In this document: in pieces, positions 1-6,808 of the stretch
Numbering within the stretch: position 1 is the first letter of the stretch
Layout of the letters: each line of letters opens with the position of its first letter
The notes under the pieces: model-generated
What the model saw: the letters and a program-made list of their open reading frames with translations, nothing else
What the model was told of the DNA's origin: nothing
The model's database searches: none
Program-made: the position numbers and the translations under genes
DNA from: Alectryocaccomicrobium faecavium
GTDB lineage: Bacteria; Bacillota; Clostridia; Christensenellales; Aristaeellaceae
Length of the DNA: 26,566 bases
NCBI GenBank assembly: GCA_018713425.1
Contig: DVOT01000023.1
Location: forward strand, 1 to 26,566
Direction: 5' to 3'

Positions 1-617
1 GGTACGGACAGGCGCATATCCTCCAGCAGTGGGCAGCCGCTTTCCGCCGGGGAAAAGGTTCCCAGCTCTGCCAAAGCGGCGGCCTCCTGCGCATTTTGCG
101 AAACGTCGTACAGCTTCATATCCAGCGTGAACTCTCCCTGGCCCGGTTCGAAATGCGACCAGAGCGTGCCGTGGAAGCGGGCGCTGGCGCTCTCTCCAGG
201 GGCAAGGACGAGGCTATCCCAATGCCATCCGCCGCAAACATCGTATTCTATTCCGCTGAAGGCAGCGAAAAATTCGTTGGTGCTTATAAAAATGGCCTTA
301 TCCGTCAGGTTGGTTACTCGCCAGGTCAGGGCAGTGAAATCGTCCACCGCCAGCACCTGTCCCACTTCAAACCGCAAAGTTCCGCTTTCAGAAATGATAT
401 CCGAGTCCTGTGCCAGAGAAGCGATCTTCTCTCGATAGGCGGCGTTGGCGGCGCGGCTGGCTTCGGCATTTTCTTCTTCCGCATTTGGTTCATAGAGGAA
501 AAGGTCGCTTAACGGTGGGAGAGCTTCTTCCGCGTAGCCGGGCAGCGCGCAGGGCGCAACGGCAAGCAGCAAAATCAGAGCAAGCAGTGTTTTCATCATG
601 GATTTTATCGTTTTCAT
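1..617 (-). CDS. secreted protein of unknown function, 3' end outside window
   Basis: The minus-strand reading frame is open from an ATG at 617 to the window edge (205 codons read), so the C-terminus is missing. I do not recognise the family. Residues 1-30 form a signal peptide: lysines, then a Leu/Ala core ending in a PGYAEE cleavage region. The mature part has an Ala-rich helix (about 47-60) followed by a beta-rich region with a TALTWRVTNLTDKAIF segment, resembling immunoglobulin-like extracellular domains, though that is inference. The 5' ~145 bp and the preceding intergenic sequence are nearly identical to the start of the gene at 1579, because both derive from a tandem duplication. A GAAAGGA ribosome site lies about 12 nt upstream. 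It is the last gene seen in the sigma-factor cluster, so it may belong to that regulon. Confidence 0.75.
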   Translation of the reverse strand, partial: MKTIKSMMKTLLALILLLAVAPCALPGYAEEALPPLSDLFLYEPNAEEENAEASRAANAAYREKIASLAQDSDIISESGTLRFEVGQVLAVDDFTALTWRVTNLTDKAIFISTNEFFAAFSGIEYDVCGGWHWDSLVLAPGESASARFHGTLWSHFEPGQGEFTLDMKLYDVSQNAQEAAALAELGTFSPAESGCPLLEDMRLSV

Positions 618-646
618 CGATCTTGTATCCTTTCACATGGGATAAG

Positions 647-673
647 GCGCGGCGGGCGTTCTTCCCGCCGCGC
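647..673. other. GC-rich intergenic hairpin (left copy)
   Basis: A perfect 10-bp stem, GCGCGGCGGG with CCCGCCGCGC, encloses a 7-nt loop. It lies between the remnant tail ending at 680 and the start codon at 617. No T-run follows on the minus strand, so it is not a standard intrinsic terminator; it could be an mRNA-processing or stabilising hairpin. The same structure occurs at 1609-1635. Confidence 0.5.
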
Positions 674-679
674 GAAGCC

Positions 680-832
680 TTAGGGTTCCAGCGCCAATTC
701 ATGGTTTTCGTAGCGCTCCTGTGTACAGCAATTGTAGGCGCGCGGGGTCACGCTTCCGGGCAATTCTTTCTGGGTTGCGAGAGAGCCGCTCTGCACCAGC
801 GAACCATCCACGCGCACGCCGCACGAAGGATA
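680..832 (-). pseudogene. orphaned C-terminal remnant of chimeric regulator paralogue
   Basis: Directly after the TAA stop at 835-833 the same frame stays open for 50 codons to a second TAA at 682-680. It reads YPSCGVRVD, then DGSLVQSGSLA-type sequence, ending NHELALEP, which matches the C-terminus of the 392-residue paralogue ending at 1642. Relative to that gene it lacks 59 codons (SVRLTASP through QPQTD). This is the former C-terminus of the gene at 1579, cut off by a 3-bp insertion that created the stop. There is no start codon or ribosome site of its own. Confidence 0.85.
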
Positions 833-1579
833 TTATTCAGCGCTTTGGCTGCTGGCGAGCGTATTGTGGCGATTGGCGTCATCCAGGGTAAAAACAAGTT
901 CCGTCTCCTGCTGGTTTTCCTCGTCCATCGCATAACCGGTAGATGCGTAGGTAGGTTCATCTGCATTTTCTTCGTAATAGCCGTAGAGAATGGCGTCTTC
1001 CTCACTTGCGGCGGGAATGAGCGGTATCACGCTACATTGGAGCGTGCTCGTGAACGCGCTGCCTTCCTGTTCGGAGACAGTACACGTGAGCGTCAACCTC
1101 AACGTGCCGTCTTCTTCCCAGTGCCAGTCGATGGAATGGATGAACGCTTCACCCAGGGCGTCCAAAGCGCTTGAGATGGTCACGTAGGCCATCTGCAAGT
1201 CATTCTGTTCGGCGTATTCGCCGATGGTCAAGGAATTTGCGCTGTCTCCCATCAAGAGGTGCATTGGGTCTTCGGGCCCATAGCCAGGCGCAATGAGCAG
1301 CAGCTCTTGTTTGGGCGTCACGTCTACCACCAGATAGGCATATTCTTCGTCGTACACGGCCTCCCGCAGCTGGAAATCGGCCAACTCGCCGGTTCCGCCT
1401 TCCTGGGATGGCTCAGTGGCAAGGATCTCGGCATCTTCTTCCGCATTTGGTTCATAGAGGGAAAGGTCGCTTAACGGTGGGAGAGCTTCTTCCGCGTAGG
1501 CGGGCAGCGCGCAGGGCGCAACGGCAAGCAGCAAAATCAGGGTAAGCAGTGTTTTCATCATGGTTTTTATCGTTTTCAT
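833..1579 (-). CDS. secreted chimeric paralogue of the membrane regulator domain
   Basis: A 248-residue protein of two parts. Residues 1-49 match the signal peptide and start of the leftmost gene (MKTIK, Leu-rich core, PAYAEEALPPLSDL). Residues 51-248 match residues 86-283 of the regulator ending at 1642, with roughly 25 differences by eye. The product would be exported and free, carrying the extracytoplasmic domain without the membrane anchor or cytoplasmic segment. It ends at a TAA created by a 3-bp insertion (GAA TAA TAT here, GAA TAT in the paralogue), so the natural C-terminus is lost. The start has an AAAGGA site about 12 nt upstream. It may be a functional decoy or sensor, or a decaying duplicate; the sequence does not decide. 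Confidence 0.75.
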   Translation of the reverse strand: MKTIKTMMKTLLTLILLLAVAPCALPAYAEEALPPLSDLSLYEPNAEEDAEILATEPSQEGGTGELADFQLREAVYDEEYAYLVVDVTPKQELLLIAPGYGPEDPMHLLMGDSANSLTIGEYAEQNDLQMAYVTISSALDALGEAFIHSIDWHWEEDGTLRLTLTCTVSEQEGSAFTSTLQCSVIPLIPAASEEDAILYGYYEENADEPTYASTGYAMDEENQQETELVFTLDDANRHNTLASSQSAE

Positions 1580-2565
1580 CGATCTTGTATCCTTTCACAT
1601 GGGATGAGGCGCGGCGGGCGCTCTTCCCGCCGCGCGAAGCCTTAGGGTTCCAGAGTCAATTCATGGTTTTCGTAGCGCTCCTGTGTCCAGCAATTGTAGG
1701 CGCGCAGGGTCACGGTTTCGGGCAATTCTTCCCGGGCCGCGAGAGAGCCGCTCTGCACCAGCGAACCATCTGTCTGCGGCTGAACTTCGGCGCCGCGCGT
1801 GGCGCCATCGGGCAGGGCATTCCCGTTCGCGTCCAGGAACTCGAACCACACGCCATCCTCCGTGGCCGCATAAGCGGCTTCATCGGTGACGGTGAAGTGG
1901 ATTTCATAATACAAGGCCATGGGAGAAGCGGTGAGGCGCACGGAATCCACGCGCACGCCGCACGAGGGATATTCCGCGCTTTGGCTGCTGGCGAGCGCAT
2001 TGTGGCGGTTGGCGTCATCCAGGGTAAAGGCAAGTTCCGTCTCCTGTCGGTTTTCCCCGTCCATCGCATAACCGGTGGACGCATAGGCAGGTTCGTCCGC
2101 ATTCTCCTCGTAATAGCCGTAGTAAATGGCGTCTTCCCCGCCTGCGGCGGGAATGAGCGGCGTCACGCTGCACTGGAGCGTGCTCGCGAACGCGCTGCCT
2201 TCCTGTTCGGAGACAGTACACGTGAGCATCAGCACCAACGTGCCGTCTTCTTCCCAGTGGCAGTCGATGGAACGGATGAACTCTTCGCCCAGGGCATCCA
2301 AAGCGCTTGAGATGGTCACGTAAGCCATCTGCAAGTCGTTCTGTTCGGCGTATTCGCCGATGGTCAAGGAATTTGCGCTGTCTCCCGTCATGAGGCGCAT
2401 CGGGTCTTCGAGCCCATAGCTGGGCCCGATGAGCAGCAGCTCTTGCCTGGGCGTCACGTCTACCACCAGATAGGCGTATTCCCCGTCGTACACGGCCTCC
2501 CGCAGCTGGAAATCGGCCAATTCGCCGGTTCCGCCTTCCTGGGGTGGCTCAGTGGCAAGAATCTC
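1430..2565. repeat. tandem duplication, right copy (~1.14 kb)
   Basis: This is the longer copy of the duplication. It runs from the 5' end of the chimeric gene through the hairpin and intergenic region into the regulator gene up to its EILATEP codons. It retains the 177 bp missing from the left copy and gives the likely ancestral order of regulator followed by secreted protein. Boundaries are approximate to a few bases. Confidence 0.8.
1609..1635. other. GC-rich intergenic hairpin (right copy)
   Basis: A perfect 10-bp GCGCGGCGGG/CCCGCCGCGC stem with a 7-nt loop lies between the regulator stop (1642) and the next start (1579). The stem is identical to the left copy at 647-673; only the loop differs. 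No T-run follows. Confidence 0.5.
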
Positions 2566-2820
2566 AATGGCTTCGGGCAGCGGGGCGCTGTCGCTTTGCC
2601 CTTGATTCAGAAAGTCAAATAGCCCCCAGTGATTGGCGGCGGCAAATGCCGCTGTGCTGATGATCAGGCAAGCAGCCACGGCGATAGCCGCGCTAACACG
2701 CATCTTGCGCTTCACAGGTTTTTTCTCCTCCTCGTCCAGCCTGCGGAGCGTATTCTTCACGGTGGAGACAAAGGCTGCGTCCGGGTCACCAAAGGCCCTG
2801 CGAAAGTCGCGCTTTTTCAT
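1642..2820 (-). CDS. membrane-anchored sigma-factor regulator (probable anti-sigma)
   Basis: A 392-residue protein whose ATG overlaps the stop of the ECF sigma gene (ATGA, 2820-2817), which indicates translational coupling. Residues 1-40 are charged and presumably cytoplasmic (KKRDFRRAF, LRRLDEEEKK). One membrane helix follows at about 42-62 (Ala/Ile/Val-rich), then a long extracytoplasmic part containing a beta-rich domain. This is the layout of single-pass anti-sigma proteins paired with ECF factors in Clostridia (DUF4179-like), but no zinc-binding HxxxCxxC motif is present, so the assignment rests on layout and position. Expected role: hold the sigma factor at the membrane until an envelope signal reaches the outer domain. 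The region from residue 86 onward was duplicated into the neighbouring gene. Confidence 0.72.
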   Translation of the reverse strand: MKKRDFRRAFGDPDAAFVSTVKNTLRRLDEEEKKPVKRKMRVSAAIAVAACLIISTAAFAAANHWGLFDFLNQGQSDSAPLPEAIEILATEPPQEGGTGELADFQLREAVYDGEYAYLVVDVTPRQELLLIGPSYGLEDPMRLMTGDSANSLTIGEYAEQNDLQMAYVTISSALDALGEEFIRSIDCHWEEDGTLVLMLTCTVSEQEGSAFASTLQCSVTPLIPAAGGEDAIYYGYYEENADEPAYASTGYAMDGENRQETELAFTLDDANRHNALASSQSAEYPSCGVRVDSVRLTASPMALYYEIHFTVTDEAAYAATEDGVWFEFLDANGNALPDGATRGAEVQPQTDGSLVQSGSLAAREELPETVTLRAYNCWTQERYENHELTLEP

Positions 2821-3281
2821 GAATACTCCTCCTCAGACAACAATTCTTTCAGTTTTGCCCGGCCATTTCGCATGCGGGTTTTGACGGTTCCTGGCGCAAT
2901 GCGCAGGGCCAGGGCAATTTCATGTATGGAATATCCCTCCATATAGTGGAGGACAATGGGCGTGCGCACATTTTCCGGTAAGCACATCAACGCGTCGTGC
3001 AGAATGGGATCTGCGCCGGGTGGAGCGGTCCGCTCGGGGATTTCCTGCGGCAGTTCGCGCTTGTGCCGGTGAACGTTGTAGCACTCATTGATGAGGATGC
3101 GGATGAGCCATGTTTTCAGATAACGTTCATCGCGCAAAGTCCTTCGCTTCTTCCACGCCTTTTCCAGACAGCTTTGCACGGCGTCCTCGCGGTCGTATTT
3201 GTCGCGCAGGATGGAATAGCTCACGCGATACAGCGTATCGGTAAGCGCTATGATTTCCTCCGCAAAACGTTCGTTTGTCAT
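2817..3281 (-). CDS. ECF-type RNA polymerase sigma factor
   Basis: 154 residues, normal for an ECF sigma-70 factor. Region 2 spans about 14-75: LYRVSYSILRDKYDREDAVQ, then the KAWKKRRTLRDERYLKTWL stretch and NECYNVHRHKR. Region 4 spans about 98-148: LPENVRTPIVLHYMEGYSIHEIA, then a helix-turn-helix ending in GTVKTRMRNGRAKLKELL. It should redirect RNA polymerase to an envelope- or stress-related regulon. The ATG at 3281 has a GGAGG site 7 nt upstream. It is cotranscribed with, and overlaps by 4 nt, the membrane regulator that follows, and is probably autoregulated through the ECF-like promoter just upstream. Confidence 0.93.
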   Translation of the reverse strand: MTNERFAEEIIALTDTLYRVSYSILRDKYDREDAVQSCLEKAWKKRRTLRDERYLKTWLIRILINECYNVHRHKRELPQEIPERTAPPGADPILHDALMCLPENVRTPIVLHYMEGYSIHEIALALRIAPGTVKTRMRNGRAKLKELLSEEEYS

Positions 3282-3315
3282 GGTACACCTCCAACCTCTT
3301 TTGACCGGTCATCTG

Positions 3316-3345
3316 TTAGACGGCCGGCGGGAATGGGCGGTTTTT
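3316..3345 (-). promoter_or_regulatory. candidate ECF-type autoregulatory promoter of the sigma operon
   Basis: On the minus strand AAAAACC (3345-3339) is followed after 16 nt by CGTCTAA (3322-3316). The AAC element and CGTC at this distance match the general form of ECF promoters. The likely start site is near 3310, about 30 nt before the sigma-factor ATG. This is a pattern match by eye only. Confidence 0.4.
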
Positions 3346-3402
3346 GGCGCAGGAAATTTTTTGTGATTTTTTGTCAATGGGAAACGCGGCCAGAGAAGCG
3401 AG

Positions 3403-3438
3403 AAAATCCGCCACGGCGGGATAGGCCGGGCGGATTTT
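3403..3438. terminator. candidate bidirectional terminator hairpin
   Basis: A 10-bp stem, AAAATCCGCC with GGCGGATTTT, has a 16-nt loop. On the plus strand it runs into TTTTTT (3435-3440); on the minus strand it ends in TTTT. It lies between the acetyltransferase stop (3543) and the sigma-factor start (3281) and would insulate the two units. Confidence 0.45.
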
Positions 3439-3542
3439 TTCGCGATGGTTCTGGCAATCGGCGCAATCGCAAAGCGCCGCCGCGGTAAGACTGGCGCAAT
3501 TGCGGGCGACGGCTGCATGTGCGGCATGGCGGCCTCCTGTGG

Positions 3543-3986
3543 TTAAGTGTCGATCCGCGTCAGCGCGTGGATGCTTTTGTTGCGGTACACCAAATCATCG
3601 CGGCTGGAAAAATCGATCTTTTCCCAAAATGCGTTGCCTGCCGCGTTGCGCTGGAAAACGACCAGGGCGGCTTTATGGATGCCTTCCCGTTCCAGCGCCT
3701 TCATCGCGTGCGCGACTAGCGCACTGGCGATGCCTTGGCGCTGGAATTCGGGCAAAACCGCGGCGTGGTAAAGATAGCCGCGCCGCCCGTCGTGGCCCGC
3801 CAGCAGCGCGCCCACCACTTTGTCCCCGCTTTCCGCCACGAAACAGGTGGTGGGATTGCGCTTTAAGTATCTGGCAATGCCCTCTTTGCTGTCATCCGCG
3901 GTATTCAGGCCCATGCCGGGCGTGTGAATCCACAGGTCATAAACCAGTTCATAGTCTTCTATTGCCATCTGGCGAATGGAAACCAC
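3543..3986 (-). CDS. GNAT family N-acetyltransferase
   Basis: Predicted 147-residue acetyl-CoA-dependent acetyltransferase. The N-terminus has the IRQMAIEDYELVYDLW opening typical of a GNAT subfamily, followed by TPGMGLN and the acetyl-CoA motif A region LPEFQRQGIASALV; the C-terminal AGNAFWEKIDF is the usual GNAT beta-strand/helix. The substrate is unknown. The frame is open upstream to 4178, but that part overlaps the previous gene and crosses a terminator hairpin, so I chose the GTG at 3986, which has an AGCGAGG site 9 nt upstream and starts just before the conserved domain. An ATG at 4022 is the alternative but lies inside the hairpin. Its promoter is not obvious. Confidence 0.82.
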   Translation of the reverse strand: MVSIRQMAIEDYELVYDLWIHTPGMGLNTADDSKEGIARYLKRNPTTCFVAESGDKVVGALLAGHDGRRGYLYHAAVLPEFQRQGIASALVAHAMKALEREGIHKAALVVFQRNAAGNAFWEKIDFSSRDDLVYRNKSIHALTRIDT

Positions 3987-4005
3987 CTGACAAAACCTCG
4001 CTTTG

Positions 4006-4046
4006 AAAAAGCGTTTCCCCATAAACGCAGAAGGTTTATGGGGAAA
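4006..4046 (-). terminator. intrinsic terminator after the ADP-ribosylglycohydrolase gene
   Basis: A perfect 13-bp inverted repeat (4014-4026 TTTCCCCATAAAC, 4034-4046 GTTTATGGGGAAA) has a 7-nt loop and is followed on the minus strand by CGC and a TTTTT run (4010-4006). It sits 30 nt after the stop at 4076 and ends just before the acetyltransferase start, so it should end, or attenuate, the asnA-egsA-hydrolase transcript. Confidence 0.65.
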
Positions 4047-4075
4047 GCAATCGATCCTTTGCGGCTTAAAATCGA

Positions 4076-5407
4076 TTATGGCACAAAGCGCGCCGTGCGG
4101 CAGGCCATTTCGCGGATGCTTACGCGGCCAAAGCCGTCTACGCCAGAAGCGAGCGTGTCGTTGAGCGGAGCGGTCCACTTTTCGGGCAGCGCTTTGGCGC
4201 CCAGCATTACGCCCAGGATGGAACCGGCGGTTGCGCCGTTGCAGTCCGTATCAAAGCCGGGGATCACGGCAATGTTCAGCGTTTTCTCTAGATCCATTTC
4301 CCCCCAGAGCAGGGCAATGGCCACGATTTGCGCGTTGGAAATCGTGTGGCACCAATCGTGACCGTCATGCTCATCCCAGCGCTCGTGTACGCGCGCAAGT
4401 GCGCCTTCCCAATCCATGCCTTCCGCCCGCCAGGCGAACACATCTACCAAAGCGCGGTGGAGACGGCTCTCGGGCGGGATTTCGTTCATGCCCGCGCAAA
4501 TGGCTTCGCGCGGGGTTTTCGCGCCAAACGCGGCGGCAATCGTCGCCGCTGCCCACATCGCGCCATAGATGCCGTTTTTCACGTGGGAGATGCACGCGTC
4601 GCGCCACGCCATATCCGCGGCCGCAGCCGGGTCGCCGGGGTTGACATAGCCGTACAGGTCGGCGCGAATTTGCGCGCCAATCCATTCGCGATAGGCATTT
4701 TGGTGCGTAGCGGAAGCGGGCGGTTCATAACCCTGCGCAAAGTTGCGGTACGCCACGCGCTCCGCCGTGCACAGGTGCAGGATGGGCAAATTCTGCATCC
4801 AGCATTCCGCCACGTCTTCAGGCGCGAAATCCCGCCCATAGGTTTCCAGGATTTTCAGAGCGATCAGGGTGTAGTTCGTGTCGTCGTCTTCCGGCATGCA
4901 ATCCACCTGGTCGATGAATGCGCGCTTTTCTAGGGCGATCCTTTCCAGCTTTGCCGCTTGCAGCACGCTATCGCTTACATCAGAGCGCAGATAGTGCTGG
5001 ATGGGGTAGTTGCCCGTTGCGCGCAAAAAGGGGTGCAGTTTTTCCGTGCGCCAGCCCTCCACGGGCTTGCCCAGCAGGCAACCGCAGGCGCGGGCCAGCC
5101 AGCCGCCATAAATTTTGTCCAGCAGCGCTTCGCCCGCGGGCGCGGCAGTCTTTGCATTGCCCTTTGCCAGGCGGCGAATGGCGGGAAGATCGCTAGGTTC
5201 TATCGCGTCGTTCGCGCAGGGGCAAGCCTGTACGCGCGCGTAGAGCTCCGCGCTCAACGCATCCCTTTCCGCGCTGTCCGGCATCTGCGCGGCGCGGCGC
5301 AGCCCTTCGATCAGGGCCGCGTCCATCGCGCGCCCTTCCTCACGCGCCTGTTTTTCCTCGTTTTCGATGCCGCCTGCGGGCCGCAACCACGCATGGTTTT
5401 TGATCAT
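4076..5407 (-). CDS. ADP-ribosylglycohydrolase family protein
   Basis: 443 residues. The family (ADP-ribosylglycohydrolase, PF03747 type) hydrolyses ADP-ribosyl or related N-/O-glycosidic bonds using two Mg ions. Visible motifs: GGWLARACGCLLGKPVEG (101-118), the metal-binding EDDDTNYT (173-180) and the C-terminal GFDTDCNGATAGSILG (384-399; D386 and D388). Residues 1-95 are an extension with a helical, Ala/Glu-rich stretch that is not part of the core. The ATG at 5407 overlaps the previous gene's stop by 4 nt (ATGA), which fixes this start over the longer open frame. Coupling to a sugar-phosphate dehydrogenase suggests a small-molecule substrate rather than a modified protein, but that is inference. 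Confidence 0.88.
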   Translation of the reverse strand: MIKNHAWLRPAGGIENEEKQAREEGRAMDAALIEGLRRAAQMPDSAERDALSAELYARVQACPCANDAIEPSDLPAIRRLAKGNAKTAAPAGEALLDKIYGGWLARACGCLLGKPVEGWRTEKLHPFLRATGNYPIQHYLRSDVSDSVLQAAKLERIALEKRAFIDQVDCMPEDDDTNYTLIALKILETYGRDFAPEDVAECWMQNLPILHLCTAERVAYRNFAQGYEPPASATHQNAYREWIGAQIRADLYGYVNPGDPAAAADMAWRDACISHVKNGIYGAMWAAATIAAAFGAKTPREAICAGMNEIPPESRLHRALVDVFAWRAEGMDWEGALARVHERWDEHDGHDWCHTISNAQIVAIALLWGEMDLEKTLNIAVIPGFDTDCNGATAGSILGVMLGAKALPEKWTAPLNDTLASGVDGFGRVSIREMACRTARFVP

Positions 5408-6765
5408 ATCTGGTTCGCCTCCATTTCTATTGCTTGAACGAAATCGTTCAGGTAGCCCAAGTCCCAAAGCATGGAGCAGGAAAGGTATTTATCGCGGATG
5501 TCGCGCGCGCCGAGCAAGGCGTCTTTGGTATCGGCAAGGGAAACGCCGATGCCCGCCGGGGTCATGGGCAGGCCGGCGGCGCGCATGACGCCGATGATGA
5601 AATCATAACTGGGCAATTCTTCGCGGATGATGGAGAGCACTTCATCCCAGTGGCCGATCAGTTTTTCCACGCGCGCGGCGTGCTTTTGCGGATCGTTTTT
5701 GTGTGTCTTTTCCTCGATTTGCAAAATTTGCGGCGCGGTCTTGCCGAAGATGCGTCGCACCTGGGCTTCCCAGGCGGCCGCGTCGAAATTTTCCGTCACG
5801 GCCATGGCGCGCGCCCGGTCGGGGGTGAGGCGCAGGATCTTTTGGTAGATTTGCATGGTCAGCTTCGTGCCCACGCCCACCTGGATGCCGTGCAGGTCGC
5901 TCTTGTGGCCGCGCTCCAGCGCCATCATTTCCCACATGTGGGAGAAATAGTGCTCCAGGCCGCTGGCGGGGCGGGAAACCTCGGCAAAGCCCATCGCCAT
6001 GCCGGAGAGGATCAGCCCCTCGGCGATCGCGCCCACGGCCGCGCTATCGCGATTGGGCAAGCCGGCGGCGGCGTCCACGCACTTTTTCAGCGAGCGGCGC
6101 ACGAGCTTGGCCACTTCCTCGCAATAATATTCGCCAGTGACCAAATGGGAAATGCGCCATTCGCAGATGGAGATGTACTTGGCTAGCATATCGCCCAGGC
6201 CCGCGCGCAGCATGCGCATGGGCGCGTTTTTCATGATATCGGTATCGGCCAGGATGGCTTCGGGCACGCGGTTGTACAGCGTGGTCTTCACGCCGTTCAC
6301 GATCATGCTGGAGGAATTGGAGGCGTATCCATCCATGGAGGGCGCGGTGCCCACCACCAGGGAGGGCTTGCCTGTGGCGTGGCCCACCACCTTGCACAAA
6401 TCGTTGATCACGCCCGAACCCACCGCCAGCAGGCAATCGCAGGAGGGATCGAGCGCCATGGCGATGGAGCCCACCGCCCATTCGTCCGGCTCGATTTCCT
6501 CGCGCGCAAAGGTGAAGGGTACAAAATCGATGCCAGCATTTTTCAGCACCGCGTGCACTTGCTCGCCTGCCGCGCGCAGCGTATGCGGGTCGCACACCAC
6601 AAAGGGCTTCTTTGCGCCCATAACCCGCAGCGCTTCCGGCAGGGCGTTGACTGCGCCCGCGCCGATCTTAACGAATTTGAGCGGCGTTTTATGCGTTTTG
6701 CCGCAAGCGCAGGGAAACTCGGCTGGCGCAATGAGATGTTCAATGGAAAGCTCGGAAAATTGCAT
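5404..6765 (-). CDS. egsA: sn-glycerol-1-phosphate dehydrogenase (AraM/EgsA family)
   Basis: 453 residues, the length of bacterial AraM-type enzymes, which are longer than the archaeal ones. The family reduces dihydroxyacetone phosphate to sn-glycerol-1-phosphate with NAD(P)H and a divalent metal (Ni in the Bacillus enzyme). Motifs: VGSGVINDLCK (115-125) for the nucleotide, GTAPSMDGYASN (139-150), and metal ligands D192 in GDMLAKY, H272 in GLEHYFSH and H292 in LHGIQVG. The start at 6765 has AAAGGAG 9 nt upstream. It sits 43 bp after asnA and is translationally coupled to the ADP-ribosylglycohydrolase. The bacterial product is used for archaeal-type glycerolipids such as heptaprenylglyceryl phosphate; no prenyltransferase is seen here. 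Some AraM relatives may act on other substrates. Confidence 0.87.
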   Translation of the reverse strand: MQFSELSIEHLIAPAEFPCACGKTHKTPLKFVKIGAGAVNALPEALRVMGAKKPFVVCDPHTLRAAGEQVHAVLKNAGIDFVPFTFAREEIEPDEWAVGSIAMALDPSCDCLLAVGSGVINDLCKVVGHATGKPSLVVGTAPSMDGYASNSSSMIVNGVKTTLYNRVPEAILADTDIMKNAPMRMLRAGLGDMLAKYISICEWRISHLVTGEYYCEEVAKLVRRSLKKCVDAAAGLPNRDSAAVGAIAEGLILSGMAMGFAEVSRPASGLEHYFSHMWEMMALERGHKSDLHGIQVGVGTKLTMQIYQKILRLTPDRARAMAVTENFDAAAWEAQVRRIFGKTAPQILQIEEKTHKNDPQKHAARVEKLIGHWDEVLSIIREELPSYDFIIGVMRAAGLPMTPAGIGVSLADTKDALLGARDIRDKYLSCSMLWDLGYLNDFVQAIEMEANQI

Positions 6766-6808
6766 GGAAATGGCTCCTTTCGCACTATGACGGTTTCATA
6801 TGTACGCC

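Larger units (their letters stand above)
472..1429. repeat. tandem duplication, left copy (~0.96 kb)
   Basis: This copy holds the 5' end of the leftmost gene, the intergenic hairpin region, the remnant tail and most of the chimeric gene. It aligns end to end with 1430-2565, differing by a 177-bp in-frame deletion, a 3-bp insertion and scattered substitutions. Boundaries were set by eye where similarity stops: inside the leftmost gene near 472, and at the fusion point near 1429. Confidence 0.8.

Noticed and set aside
410..1174. Long plus-strand open frames across the duplicated region (410-1174 and 1549-2310)
   Set aside because: Antisense shadows of the GC-rich minus-strand genes; both translations mirror each other only because the DNA is duplicated.
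3372..3377. TTGACA on the minus strand as the sigma-A -35 for the sigma-factor gene
   Set aside because: No -10-like hexamer at 16-18 nt; the positions read TCCTGC or similar. The ECF-type pair downstream fits better.
3309..3527. Possible 72-codon minus-strand gene upstream of the sigma factor
   Set aside because: Low-complexity Pro/Arg/Ala translation, no ribosome site, and it covers the terminator and promoter signals.
3987..4178. N-terminal extension of the acetyltransferase to 4178
   Set aside because: It overlaps the previous coding region and crosses a terminator hairpin, and the extra residues (Arg/His-rich) do not resemble the family.
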